Notes under the pieces: generated by a model
Told to the model about the DNA's origin: nothing
Database searches by the model: none
What the model saw: the letters and a program-made list of their open reading frames with translations, nothing else
Translations under genes and position numbers: made by a program
NCBI GenBank assembly: GCA_902363665.1
Contig: CABJAW010000004.1
Coordinates: 62,001 to 126,000 of the forward strand
Direction of reading: 5' to 3'
From: Lachnospiraceae bacterium
Lineage (GTDB): Bacteria > Bacillota > Clostridia > Lachnospirales > Lachnospiraceae
DNA length: 64,000 nucleotides
Shown here: in pieces, positions 16,901-26,249 of the stretch
Numbering within the stretch: the first letter of the stretch is position 1
Layout of the letters: each line of letters starts with the position of its first letter

Positions 16901-18973
16901 ATGAGATTTTGGATCAGACAGGAGTCCAAAGGTAGAATGCGTGTTCATCTGGATCAGAAACGCATGTCGTACAACCAGGCGGATATCCTGCAGTACTATC
17001 TGGAGAACAGCAAGGGTGTGCGGTCTGCAAAGGTGTATGACCGTACTGCGGATGCTGTAATCTGTTACACAGGAGTGCGTAGCGAACTGATCCGTGCGCT
17101 GCAGCAGTTTCGCTATGAAAAAACAGCAGTTCCGGCAAACGTACTGGAGCATTCAGGAAGAGAGCTGAATGAAACGTATAAGGAAAAACTGATCAATAAA
17201 GTGGTGCTGCATTACGGACGGAGATGGCTGCTGCCGTATCCGGTCAATGCCTGCTATACGGCGTTTCATTCTGTGAAATACATTTGCAAAGGATTGAAGA
17301 CGCTGTGGAACCGGAAGATTGAAGTGCCGGTTCTGGATGGTACGGCAATCGGAGTTTCCGTACTGCGCGGTGACTTTATAACCGCAGGTTCGATCATGTT
17401 CCTGCTTGGTATCGGGGAGCTGCTGGAAGAGTGGACACACAAAAAATCAGTCGGAGATCTGGCACGGACGATGTCTCTGAATGTATCGAAGGTATGGCTG
17501 AAAAAGGATGGCCAGGAGATCCTTGTTTCTGCGGATCAGATCCACGAGGGAGACTGTGTGGTAATCCACATGGGCAATGTGATCCCGTTTGATGGAATTG
17601 TAGCCGAAGGAGATGCGATGGTCAATCAGGCTTCCCTGACCGGCGAATCTGTTCCGGTGCGCAGAACGGCTGCAAACTCGGTCTATGCAGGAACGGTCGT
17701 TGAGGAAGGCGAGTTGACGGTTGAAGTCAAAAAGACAGGCGGCGCAAGCCGTTTTGAGAAGATCGTAAAAATGATCGAGGAATCAGAAAAGCTGAAATCA
17801 GGACTTGAGAGCAAAGCGGAGCATCTGGCAGACCGTCTGGTTCCGTACACACTGGCCGGGACCGCACTTACGTATGTGCTGACCAGAAATGTGACGAAGA
17901 CGCTGTCTGTCCTGATGGTTGATTTTTCCTGTGCACTGAAGCTTGCAATGCCGATTTCTGTGCTTTCTGCGATCCGTGAGGCAGGACAGCATAAGGTAAC
18001 GGTAAAAGGCGGACGGTATCTGGAGGCCATGGCAGAAGCGCAGACAATCGTATTTGATAAGACGGGTACGCTGACGAAGGCAAAACCGACCGTTGTCAAG
18101 GTGGAGTCCTTCAACGGACAGGATCCGGATGAGTTGCTGCGCATTGCGGCATGCCTGGAGGAACATTTCCCGCATTCAATGGCAAAGGCAGTCGTACAGG
18201 CGGCGCAGGAGCAGAATCTGCAGCATGAAGAAATGCATTCAAAGGTAGAATACATTGTCGCACATGGCATTTCCACGCTGATCGAAGGCAGACACGTTGT
18301 GATCGGAAGCCATCACTTTGTATTTGAAGATGAGAAATGTACGATTCCGGAGGGCAAACAGGAGCTGTTTGATTCTCTGCCGGAGGAGTATTCTCATCTC
18401 TATATGGCGATCGAGAACAGCCTTGCAGCGGTAATTTGTATTGAAGATCCGCTCCGCGAGGAGGCACCGGAGGTAATCCGGGCGCTGCATGAAGCAGGTC
18501 TGAACAAGATTGTCATGATGACCGGGGACAGTGAGCGGACAGCACGTGCGATCGCAGCGAGGGTCGGCGTAGATGAGTATTATTCCGAGGTTCTGCCGGA
18601 AGACAAGGCAGGATTCATTGAAAAAGAGAAGGCGGCCGGACGGAAGGTTATTATGATCGGAGATGGAATCAATGATTCACCGGCACTTTCTGCGTCGGAT
18701 GTCGGAATCGCGATCAGCGACGGGGCAGAGATCGCAAGAGAGATCGCAGATGTCACGGTTGGAGCCGAGGATCTGTACCAGGTTGTTATGCTGCGCCGGT
18801 TAAGTGAACTTCTGATGAAACGCATCCATTGGAATTACCGGTTTATCGTCGGATTCAATTCCGCTTTGATCGCACTTGGCGTGACCGGTGTTTTGATGCC
18901 GACGACCTCCGCAATGCTGCACAATACATCTACACTGGCCATCAGTTTGAAGAGCATGCAGAATCTGCTGTAA
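16901..18973 (+). CDS. Heavy-metal translocating P-type ATPase with unusual FSC motif
   Basis: 690 residues. The N-terminus is a degenerate HMA-like domain without the CxxC. P-type core: TGES actuator loop (T247), phosphorylation site DKTGTLT (Asp386), hinge GDGINDSP (Gly587), and HFPHS (422-426) where P1B pumps usually have HP. The transport-site motif in the membrane reads FSC-ALKLAMP (342-344) instead of CPC/SPC: the proline is Ser. This is a minor P1B class of uncertain metal; Mn, Zn or Fe are possible. It ends in two C-terminal membrane helices. It is cotranscribed with the 26-residue peptide and DUF6110 protein. Confidence 0.92.
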   Translation: MRFWIRQESKGRMRVHLDQKRMSYNQADILQYYLENSKGVRSAKVYDRTADAVICYTGVRSELIRALQQFRYEKTAVPANVLEHSGRELNETYKEKLINKVVLHYGRRWLLPYPVNACYTAFHSVKYICKGLKTLWNRKIEVPVLDGTAIGVSVLRGDFITAGSIMFLLGIGELLEEWTHKKSVGDLARTMSLNVSKVWLKKDGQEILVSADQIHEGDCVVIHMGNVIPFDGIVAEGDAMVNQASLTGESVPVRRTAANSVYAGTVVEEGELTVEVKKTGGASRFEKIVKMIEESEKLKSGLESKAEHLADRLVPYTLAGTALTYVLTRNVTKTLSVLMVDFSCALKLAMPISVLSAIREAGQHKVTVKGGRYLEAMAEAQTIVFDKTGTLTKAKPTVVKVESFNGQDPDELLRIAACLEEHFPHSMAKAVVQAAQEQNLQHEEMHSKVEYIVAHGISTLIEGRHVVIGSHHFVFEDEKCTIPEGKQELFDSLPEEYSHLYMAIENSLAAVICIEDPLREEAPEVIRALHEAGLNKIVMMTGDSERTARAIAARVGVDEYYSEVLPEDKAGFIEKEKAAGRKVIMIGDGINDSPALSASDVGIAISDGAEIAREIADVTVGAEDLYQVVMLRRLSELLMKRIHWNYRFIVGFNSALIALGVTGVLMPTTSAMLHNTSTLAISLKSMQNLL

Positions 18974-19067
18974 AAATATTTCCGGCTGCCGTGTGGTGCA
19001 GAAGAAAAATGTGATGTGTAAGCATTCAGAGCTTCTGTGAAAGAAACACATGGATTTAAGATGAACC

Positions 19068-19111
19068 AAAGCGGATATTCGTAATCCTTTTTGCTGCCTG
19101 ATTCGGTTAAA
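19068..19111 (-). repeat. Intergenic repeat, internally deleted inverted copy
   Basis: Read on the minus strand it gives TTTAACCGAATCAGGCAG, then AAAAAGGATTACGAAT and ATCCGCTTT, joining the left and right ends of the family with the middle missing. Confidence 0.6.
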
Positions 19112-19157
19112 GAAAAATTGCCGGAACAGGTATAGTGGAAAAATTGAAAAAAGAAAG

Positions 19158-19210
19158 AAAAACAGGCGATTTACTGTGGGCAGAAATGCATCGCAGTGGC
19201 GCCTGTTTTT
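19158..19210 (+). terminator. Terminator after the P-ATPase gene
   Basis: AAAACAGGCG pairs with CGCCTGTTTT, with a smaller internal fold and a T-run at the end. Confidence 0.75.
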
Positions 19211-19213
19211 GAT

Positions 19214-19276
19214 TGAACGCAGATAAACATTCCACCGCTACAAGTGCGCACAGTACGAAACAAAGGAATATTTACA
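19214..19276 (+). repeat. Intergenic repeat, degenerate left module
   Basis: TGAACGCAGATAAACATTCC then AAGTGCGCACAGTAC, closing with GGAATATTTAC, which pairs with the opening block. Related to the copies at 583 and 55320. Confidence 0.55.
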
Positions 19277-19396
19277 GGAATGACAGGATTCTTTAAGATA
19301 CTGCAAACAGAGAAAGAAGATTGTAAAGATGTGTGGTCAGAACAAGGGGCGTATTTCTGCAGAGAATGATAAAAACAGAAAATCACCCAGCGAAAA

Positions 19397-19468
19397 GAAC
19401 AAATGTTTGCAAAAGGTATGGACATTCGCAGGAAAATGTGGTATTCTGAACGTCAGAACAGGAGTTCA
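19397..19468 (+). promoter_or_regulatory. SOS promoter of uvrBA with two LexA boxes
   Basis: Promoter TGGACA (19419-19424), 17 bp, TATTCT (19442-19447). A LexA/DinR-type box GAAC-AAAT-GTTT (19397-19408) lies just upstream of the -35 and a second, GAAC-AGGA-GTTC (19456-19467), covers the start site. The Gram-positive consensus is GAACRNRYGTTY (from memory): the first matches fully, the second has one mismatch. LexA should bridge or block this promoter until DNA damage. Confidence 0.75.
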
Positions 19469-19585
19469 GATAAAAAATCAGAAACAGATGATAGAGCTCG
19501 AAGAAATAAATACAGAAAAAACAGATTAATTACAGTACAGATTGCTCATAGAACAGGTGCAGAATCAGAGAAAGGAAAAGATGCG

Positions 19586-21571
19586 ATGGATCATTTTAAG
19601 TTAGTATCTGAATATCAGCCCACCGGGGACCAGCCGCAGGCGATTAAAGAGCTGGTTCACGGCTTTAAAGAGGGAAATCAGTTCGAGACGCTGCTCGGTG
19701 TGACCGGTTCCGGCAAGACCTTCACGATGGCAAATGTCATCGCCCAGTTAAACAAGCCGACTCTGGTACTTGCGCACAATAAAACTCTTGCAGCTCAGCT
19801 TTACGGGGAAATGAAAGAATTTTTCCCGGAGAACGCAGTGGAATACTTTGTCTCCTATTATGATTATTATCAGCCGGAGGCGTACGTTCCGTCTTCGGAT
19901 ACGTACATCGCAAAGGACTCTTCGATCAATGATGAGATTGACAAGCTTCGGCTGTCAGCGACTGCTTCACTTGTAGAGCGGAAGGATGTCATTATTGTGG
20001 CAAGTGTTTCCTGTATTTACGGTCTGGGCAGCCCGGCGGATTACAAGGATCTGGTGCTGTATTTACGGCAGGGGCAGGAACGCGACCGGGACGATGTGCT
20101 GCGCAAACTGATCGATATTCAGTATGATCGGAATGAGATGGATTTTCACCGCGGCACTTTCCGGGTGCGCGGCGATGTGCTGGAGATTTTTCCGGCGAAT
20201 GCGGATGATTATGCGTACCGGGTAGAATTTTTTGGCGATGAGATTGACAGGATCACGGAAATCGATGTGCTGACCGGTGAGATCAAAAAGGGTCTGGATT
20301 TTATTGCAGTATTTCCGGCGTCTCATTATGTAGTTCCAATGGATAAGATACTGAAAGCGGCAGATGCTATAGAGGAAGAGCTGGAAGAGCGCGTTGCCTG
20401 GTTTAAGAGCGAGGACAAGCTGCTGGAAGCGCAGCGGATCGCGGAGCGGACCAATTACGACGTTGAAATGCTGCGTGAGACCGGTTTTTGTTCCGGTATC
20501 GAAAACTATTCAAGACATCTGGCGGGACTTCCGGCCGGGGCGACGCCACACACGCTGATGGATTATTTTGGCGATGACTATCTGTTGATTATTGATGAGT
20601 CGCACAAGACGGTTCCGCAGATCCGGGCGATGTATGCCGGGGATCAGTCGCGCAAGAGTACATTGGTAGATTATGGATTCCGTCTTCCTTCTGCGAAGGA
20701 CAACCGTCCGCTTAATTTTGAAGAATTCGAGAGCAAGCTGGATCAGCTGCTGTTTGTCTCGGCAACACCGGGAGAGTATGAGGCAGAGCATGAGCTGCTG
20801 CGCGCAGAGCAGATCATCCGGCCGACCGGTCTGCTTGATCCGAATGTGGAAGTGCGTCCGGTAGAGGGACAGATCGATGATCTGATCAGTGAGATTTATA
20901 AAGAAACTGCGGCTGGAAATAAAGTGCTGGTTACGACGCTGACGAAGCGGATGGCGGAGGATCTGACGGATTATATGAAAGAGCTCGGGATCCGTGTGCG
21001 GTATCTGCATTCGGATATCGATACGCTGGAGCGGACGGAGATCATCCGCGATATGCGGCTGGATGTATTTGATGTGCTGGTTGGCATCAACCTGCTTCGT
21101 GAGGGACTTGATATTCCGGAGATCTCGCTCGTTGCGATACTGGATGCAGACAAAGAAGGCTTTTTGCGTTCGGCAGTGTCTCTGATCCAGACGATCGGGC
21201 GTGCGGCACGAAATGCACAGGGACATGTCATTATGTACGGCGATACTGTGACAGATTCCATGCGGATTGCGATCGATGAGACGATGCGCCGGCGTGAGAT
21301 CCAGGAAAAATACAACGAAGAGCATGGCATTACACCACAGACGATCAAGAAAGCAGTTCGTGATCTGATCAGCATTTCAAAGGAAGTGGCAAAGGAAGAA
21401 AAGCAGCTGGAAAAAGATCCGGAATCGATGAGCCGTGCGGAACTGGAAAAGATGATCGGAGAGGTGCAGAAGCAGATGAAAAAGGCAGCATCGGAGCTGG
21501 ATTTCGAGATCGCTGCGCAGCTGCGTGACCAGATGATTTCGCTGAAAAAGTATCTGCAGGAGCTGGAGTGA
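19586..21571 (+). CDS. uvrB: Excinuclease ABC subunit B
   Basis: 661 residues from ATG 19586, where the conserved UvrB start ([20 protein letters not shown]) begins; the in-frame ATG at 19403 lies in the promoter/operator region. UvrB is the helicase-like damage-verifying subunit of nucleotide excision repair. Walker A is GVTGSGKT (38-45), the beta-hairpin region [19 protein letters not shown] inserts between DNA strands, DESHKTVPQ is the DEAD-type box, and the C-terminal UVR domain ([21 protein letters not shown]) binds UvrC. It forms an operon with uvrA 177 bp downstream under LexA control. Confidence 0.97.
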   Translation: MDHFKLVSEYQPTGDQPQAIKELVHGFKEGNQFETLLGVTGSGKTFTMANVIAQLNKPTLVLAHNKTLAAQLYGEMKEFFPENAVEYFVSYYDYYQPEAYVPSSDTYIAKDSSINDEIDKLRLSATASLVERKDVIIVASVSCIYGLGSPADYKDLVLYLRQGQERDRDDVLRKLIDIQYDRNEMDFHRGTFRVRGDVLEIFPANADDYAYRVEFFGDEIDRITEIDVLTGEIKKGLDFIAVFPASHYVVPMDKILKAADAIEEELEERVAWFKSEDKLLEAQRIAERTNYDVEMLRETGFCSGIENYSRHLAGLPAGATPHTLMDYFGDDYLLIIDESHKTVPQIRAMYAGDQSRKSTLVDYGFRLPSAKDNRPLNFEEFESKLDQLLFVSATPGEYEAEHELLRAEQIIRPTGLLDPNVEVRPVEGQIDDLISEIYKETAAGNKVLVTTLTKRMAEDLTDYMKELGIRVRYLHSDIDTLERTEIIRDMRLDVFDVLVGINLLREGLDIPEISLVAILDADKEGFLRSAVSLIQTIGRAARNAQGHVIMYGDTVTDSMRIAIDETMRRREIQEKYNEEHGITPQTIKKAVRDLISISKEVAKEEKQLEKDPESMSRAELEKMIGEVQKQMKKAASELDFEIAAQLRDQMISLKKYLQELE

Positions 21572-21748
21572 AAGTACTTACGATAATGGCTGTAAGTATG
21601 AGGAGATGCAGACTGCCAGTATCTGCTTTGACCGGGATATTCGCAGTCTGCATTGCCGCATAAAGCAAAGTACAGTCGGGCAGATCGGATTGCGTGAAAA
21701 TATCTGGTACAAGATGAGGCAAAGAGCTGAGAACAGGAGAACGAAACA

Positions 21749-24628
21749 ATGGAAAAAATACAGGAAACAAATAATGAGACCGGGAAAGTGGATAAAAAGC
21801 AGTACATCCGCATCCGGGGAGCAAATGAACATAATCTGAAAAATGTGGATCTTGATATTCCACGCAACAAGTTTGTGGTCCTGACGGGACTTTCCGGTTC
21901 CGGAAAATCCTCTCTGGCTTTTGATACGATCTATGCGGAAGGGCAGAGACGCTATATGGAGTCTCTGTCTTCATATGCACGGCAGTTCCTGGGACAGATG
22001 GAAAAACCGGATGTGGAGAGCATCGAGGGACTTCCGCCGGCCATTTCGATCGATCAGAAATCGACGAACCGCAACCCGCGTTCCACGGTCGGCACTGTGA
22101 CTGAAATTTATGATTATTTCCGTCTTCTCTATGCGAGGATCGGTACACCGCACTGTCCGAAGTGCGGGAAAGAGATCAAAAAACAAAGCGTGGATCAGAT
22201 GGTGGATCAGATCATGTCGCTGCCGGAACGCACAAAGATTCAGCTGCTTGCCCCGGTTGTACGAGGACGTAAGGGCGAGCATGTGAAACTTCTGGAGCAG
22301 GCGCGAAAGAGCGGATACGTCCGGGTTCGGATCGATGGAAATATGTATGAACTGTCAGAGACGATCCGGCTGGAAAAGAATATCAAGCACAATATCGAGA
22401 TTGTGGTCGACCGTTTGATCGTGAAGCCGGGCATTGAAAAACGACTGACTGATTCCCTTGAGACCGTACTTCATCTGGCAGAAGGGCTTGCGCTTGCAGA
22501 AGTCAATGGTGGTGTTGAAAATGGCGGTGAAATACTGAGTTTCAGTCAGAGCTTTTCGTGTCCGGACTGCGGTATCAGCATTGAGGAGATCGAGCCGCGC
22601 AGTTTTTCGTTCAACAATCCGTTTGGAGCATGTCCGGACTGTTACGGACTCGGGTACAAGATGGAATTTGATATTGATCTGATGATTCCGGATCGATCCC
22701 TGAGTATTATGGATGGAGCGATCGTTGTGACGGGGTGGCAGTCCTGTACGGAAAAGAGCAGCTTTACGCGGGCGATCCTTGATGCGCTTGCAGAAGAATA
22801 TCACTTTGATCTTGCGACACCGTTTCAGGAACTTCCGCAGGAAATTCAGGATATGCTGATTTATGGAACGGACGGACGTGAGGTGAAGGTTCATTATAAA
22901 GGGCAGCGTGGTGTCGGCGTATACGATGTCGCGTTTGAGGGACTGATCAAAAATGTAGAGCGGCGCTACCGTGAGACCGGTTCTGAGACGATGAAGCAGG
23001 AATATGAGAGTTTTATGCGGATCACGCCGTGTAAGACCTGTCACGGACAGCGCCTGAAAAAGTCTGCGCTTGCCGTGACCATCAATGGAAAGAATATTTA
23101 TGAACTGACGAATCTTTCCATCGGAGATCTGCTTCCGTTTATGGAGCAATTGCAGCTGACGGAGCAGCAGGAGCTGATCGGACATCAGATCCTGAAAGAA
23201 ATCCGGGCAAGATTGCGCTTCCTTGTGGATGTCGGGCTGGAATATTTGAGCCTCTCCCGTGCAACCGGCACGCTGTCCGGCGGAGAAGCACAGCGGATCC
23301 GTCTGGCAACCCAGATCGGATCAGGACTTGTCGGAGTTGCTTATATTCTGGATGAGCCGAGCATTGGACTGCATCAGCGTGATAATGATAAGCTGCTTGC
23401 GACACTGGAGCATTTGCGTGACCTTGGAAATACCCTGATTGTGGTGGAACACGACGAGGATACAATGCGTGCGGCTGACTTTATTGTTGATGTTGGTCCG
23501 GGAGCAGGTGAGCATGGAGGAAATATCGTGGCGAGCGGCACGATTGAAGATCTGACAAGCTGTGAAGCGTCTGTGACGGGGGCTTACTTAAGCGGCCGGA
23601 TTCAGATTCCGGTTCCCAAAACGCGCAGGACACCGTCTGGCTGGATCGAGGTAAAAGGGGCGCAGGAAAACAACCTGAAAAAAATCAATGTCAGATTTCC
23701 ACTTGGTGTGATGACGTGTGTGACCGGAGTATCTGGTTCGGGAAAGAGTTCGCTTGTAAACGAGATTCTTTACAAACGACTGGCGCGTGATCTGAACCAT
23801 GCGAGAGTAATTCCTGGAAAACATACGGACGTACTCGGACTGGAGCAGCTGGACAAAGTCATCAGTATTGACCAGTCACCGATCGGCCGGACACCTCGTT
23901 CCAATCCGGCAACGTATACCGGTGTGTTTGATCAGATCCGTGATCTGTTTGCAGCAACGGCGGATGCAAAGGCACGCGGTTACAAAAAGGGACGTTTCAG
24001 CTTTAATGTAAAGGGGGGACGGTGTGAGGCATGCTCAGGCGACGGTATTCTCAAGATCGAAATGCACTTCCTGCCGGATGTCTACGTGCCGTGCGAGGTC
24101 TGCAAAGGAAAACGGTACAACAGAGAGACGCTTGAAGTAAAATACAAAGGTAAATCGATTTATGATGTGCTGAACATGACCGTAGAGGAGGCGATGGAAT
24201 TTTTCCGCCATATTCCGTCTATCTACCGGAAGATCGAAACGTTAAATGATGTCGGGCTTTCCTATATCCGCCTTGGACAGCCGTCTACCGAGCTGTCAGG
24301 AGGGGAAGCACAGCGTGTGAAGCTGGCAACGGAGCTGAGCCGTCGAAGCACAGGAAAGACGGTCTATATTCTGGATGAGCCAACAACAGGTTTGCACTTC
24401 GCAGATGTGCATAAGCTGATCGAAATCCTGCATCGCCTGGCGGATGGCGGGAATACAGTGATTGTGATCGAGCACAATCTGGATGTCATCAAGACGGCCG
24501 ATTATATCATTGATATCGGTCCGGAAGGCGGTGACAAAGGCGGAACCGTGATCGCACAGGGAACACCGGAAGAGGTGGCGGAGAGTCCGGTATCTTACAC
24601 CGGAAAGTATATTGCGAAATATTTATAA
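21749..24628 (+). CDS. uvrA: Excinuclease ABC subunit A
   Basis: 959 residues. UvrA is the damage-scanning ABC ATPase dimer of nucleotide excision repair. Two nucleotide-binding domains: Walker [10 protein letters not shown] (47-55) and GVSGSGKSS in the second half, with signature LSGGEAQR in both. Zinc modules: CPKCGKE near residue 138, CPDCG...CPDCYG in the first half, and CEACSGDG...CEVCKG in the second. RBS AGGAG 10 nt before ATG. It ends at a strong terminator, closing the uvrBA operon. No unusual residue seen. Confidence 0.97.
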   Translation: MEKIQETNNETGKVDKKQYIRIRGANEHNLKNVDLDIPRNKFVVLTGLSGSGKSSLAFDTIYAEGQRRYMESLSSYARQFLGQMEKPDVESIEGLPPAISIDQKSTNRNPRSTVGTVTEIYDYFRLLYARIGTPHCPKCGKEIKKQSVDQMVDQIMSLPERTKIQLLAPVVRGRKGEHVKLLEQARKSGYVRVRIDGNMYELSETIRLEKNIKHNIEIVVDRLIVKPGIEKRLTDSLETVLHLAEGLALAEVNGGVENGGEILSFSQSFSCPDCGISIEEIEPRSFSFNNPFGACPDCYGLGYKMEFDIDLMIPDRSLSIMDGAIVVTGWQSCTEKSSFTRAILDALAEEYHFDLATPFQELPQEIQDMLIYGTDGREVKVHYKGQRGVGVYDVAFEGLIKNVERRYRETGSETMKQEYESFMRITPCKTCHGQRLKKSALAVTINGKNIYELTNLSIGDLLPFMEQLQLTEQQELIGHQILKEIRARLRFLVDVGLEYLSLSRATGTLSGGEAQRIRLATQIGSGLVGVAYILDEPSIGLHQRDNDKLLATLEHLRDLGNTLIVVEHDEDTMRAADFIVDVGPGAGEHGGNIVASGTIEDLTSCEASVTGAYLSGRIQIPVPKTRRTPSGWIEVKGAQENNLKKINVRFPLGVMTCVTGVSGSGKSSLVNEILYKRLARDLNHARVIPGKHTDVLGLEQLDKVISIDQSPIGRTPRSNPATYTGVFDQIRDLFAATADAKARGYKKGRFSFNVKGGRCEACSGDGILKIEMHFLPDVYVPCEVCKGKRYNRETLEVKYKGKSIYDVLNMTVEEAMEFFRHIPSIYRKIETLNDVGLSYIRLGQPSTELSGGEAQRVKLATELSRRSTGKTVYILDEPTTGLHFADVHKLIEILHRLADGGNTVIVIEHNLDVIKTADYIIDIGPEGGDKGGTVIAQGTPEEVAESPVSYTGKYIAKYL

Positions 24629-24640
24629 AAAGAAGCAGGA

Positions 24641-24671
24641 AAAAGGCTGGCGCAACGCGCCAGCCTTTTTC
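24641..24671 (+). terminator. Strong terminator of uvrBA
   Basis: Perfect 13-bp stem AAAAGGCTGGCGC / GCGCCAGCCTTTT with a 3-nt loop and T-run. Confidence 0.95.
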
Positions 24672-24968
24672 AGGAAAGAGAAAAATTTGGGTTGAAAAAT
24701 GTTTGCCCCGTATGGAAAATCCATACAAGTAAATGTTTGAGGGAGTACTTGGCAGCGTGTGGGGGCTGCCAAGTGTGAGTTATGAAATATATTAGCTGTT
24801 TGCTAATATGCTTATACTATAATGGATAAATGTGTTGAAATTATGTCCAGATTCTAAAAAAAGAAAGAAGTTCATTAAGAAATCCTATACACCTGATTAA
24901 GCCTTTGTTTATGTGGGTTTATGCGGTCTGGCAGGTGCTGCCAACTGTTGCCAAAAAAATATCGCTCT
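24672..24968. other. Gene-free stretch with two hairpins
   Basis: No gene is supported here. Two perfect hairpins are seen: CTTGGCAG...CTGCCAAG (about 24749-24774) and TATTAGC-TGTTT-GCTAATA (about 24789-24809). A TATAAT-like box follows at about 24818 but its -35 is unconvincing. A later GGCAGGTGCTGCCAACTGTTGCC echoes the first hairpin. Possibly a degraded repeat or a small RNA; nothing stronger can be said. Confidence 0.4.
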
Positions 24969-24969
24969 T

Positions 24970-25036
24970 TTAACCGAGTCAGGCAAGTCCCCTGCGAGGT
25001 TGCGCGGAGCAATAAGCAGTGGGTAGGGACTTGACC
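24970..25036 (+). repeat. Intergenic repeat, left module in mreB leader
   Basis: TAACCGAGTCAGGCAAGTCC, then CCTGCGAGGTTGC-GCGGA-GCAATAAGCAG and TAGGGACTTG. Nested stems: CAAGTCCC/GGGACTTG, CTGC/GCAG, TTGC/GCAA. Nearly the same as the copy at 60201. It lies about 170 bp before the mreB-like start. Confidence 0.75.
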
Positions 25037-25203
25037 AAATCAGCAGCGGCAAAATGTGATGTTAACAGTAGCCAGGGCGGCCGGAACAGTTATGAGAAAT
25101 TTAAGAAAAACAAATTCCAATTTTTCAGATTCTATTATATAATGAAACAATGGGTAAGAGGGAAGAAGAGAGAATCAGTAAAAAGCAGAAAGGGGTATGA
25201 CAT

Positions 25204-26205
25204 ATGGCAGCAACAGATGTCGGAATTGACCTTGGCACAGCAAGCATCCTTGTTTATGTCAGAGGAAAAGGTGTTGTTCTGAAGGAACCGTCGGTCGTCG
25301 CATATGACCGTGATACGAATAAAATAAAGGCAATCGGGGAGGAAGCAAGACTGCTGCTCGGGCGTACGCCAGGAAATATCATGGAGGTGCATCCGGTGCG
25401 GAAGGGCGTAATTTCTGATTATACGATTACCGAACAGATGCTGAAATATTTTATACAGAAAGCAATCGGAAAAATGTCGTTTCGAAAGCCGCGGGTAAGT
25501 ATTTCTGTTCCGAGCAATGTTACAGAGGTAGAGCGGAAGGCAGTGGAGGATGCGACCTATCAGGCCGGGGCGCGTGAAGTTCACATTATTGAAGAGCCAA
25601 TTGCAGCGGCAATCGGAGCGGAGATTGATATTTCGAGGCCGTGCGGCAACATGATCGTGGATATTGGGAGCGGTACATGCGATGTGGCTGTTCTTTCGCT
25701 GGATGGTATCGTGGTAAGCAGTTCGATCAAAGTTGCAGGAGACGATTTTGACGAGGCGATTGTAAAGTACGTAAAGAAGAAATATGGTTTAATGATCGGC
25801 GAGCAGACTGCGGAAGAAATCAAGATCGCGATCGGAACTGCGTTTGAAAAACCGGAACCGAAGGTGATGGAAGTAAAGGGAAGAGATCTTGTAACTGGAC
25901 TTCCAAAGACAATTCGTGTCACTTCCGAAGATACGCGGGATGCACTGAAGGAAGTGACGGGGCAGATCGTGGATGCGGTACACAGCGTGCTGGAGCGCAC
26001 GCCTCCAGAACTTGCGGCTGATGTGGTGGACCGTGGGATTGTACTGACCGGAGGAGGTGCGCTCCTGAACGGTCTGGAGGAGCTGATCGAAGCGCGGACC
26101 GGAATCAATACGATGACGGCAGAAGATCCAATGACAGCAGTTGCGGTTGGAACCGGACGCTTTGTGGAACTGATGTCAGAAAAACGAAAAGAAGACGAAA
26201 AATAG
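25204..26205 (+). CDS. MreB/Mbl-type actin-like cell shape protein
   Basis: 333 residues of actin fold: phosphate-1 loop GIDLGTASILVY near the N-terminus, IEEPIAAAIGA, phosphate-2 VDIGSGTCDVAVLSL, and adenosine-binding GIVLTGGGALLNGLEEL. It polymerises under the membrane and guides cell-wall synthesis. No mreC/mreD follow, which suggests an Mbl- or MreBH-like paralogue. RBS AAAGGGG. The last residues are charged (EKRKEDEK). It shares a direction and short gap with recD2. Confidence 0.92.
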   Translation: MAATDVGIDLGTASILVYVRGKGVVLKEPSVVAYDRDTNKIKAIGEEARLLLGRTPGNIMEVHPVRKGVISDYTITEQMLKYFIQKAIGKMSFRKPRVSISVPSNVTEVERKAVEDATYQAGAREVHIIEEPIAAAIGAEIDISRPCGNMIVDIGSGTCDVAVLSLDGIVVSSSIKVAGDDFDEAIVKYVKKKYGLMIGEQTAEEIKIAIGTAFEKPEPKVMEVKGRDLVTGLPKTIRVTSEDTRDALKEVTGQIVDAVHSVLERTPPELAADVVDRGIVLTGGGALLNGLEELIEARTGINTMTAEDPMTAVAVGTGRFVELMSEKRKEDEK

Positions 26206-26249
26206 GCCGGTTTCCGGAAGCGGGCCGGTGAAAACCAACTGGAGAACAA

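Noticed and set aside
20971-21870. 299-aa minus-strand ORF across uvrB and uvrA
   Set aside because: Ser/Cys-rich antisense frame across two real genes; no RBS or promoter.
22355-23185. 276-aa minus-strand ORF inside uvrA
   Set aside because: Reverse shadow of a strongly supported gene without a start signal.
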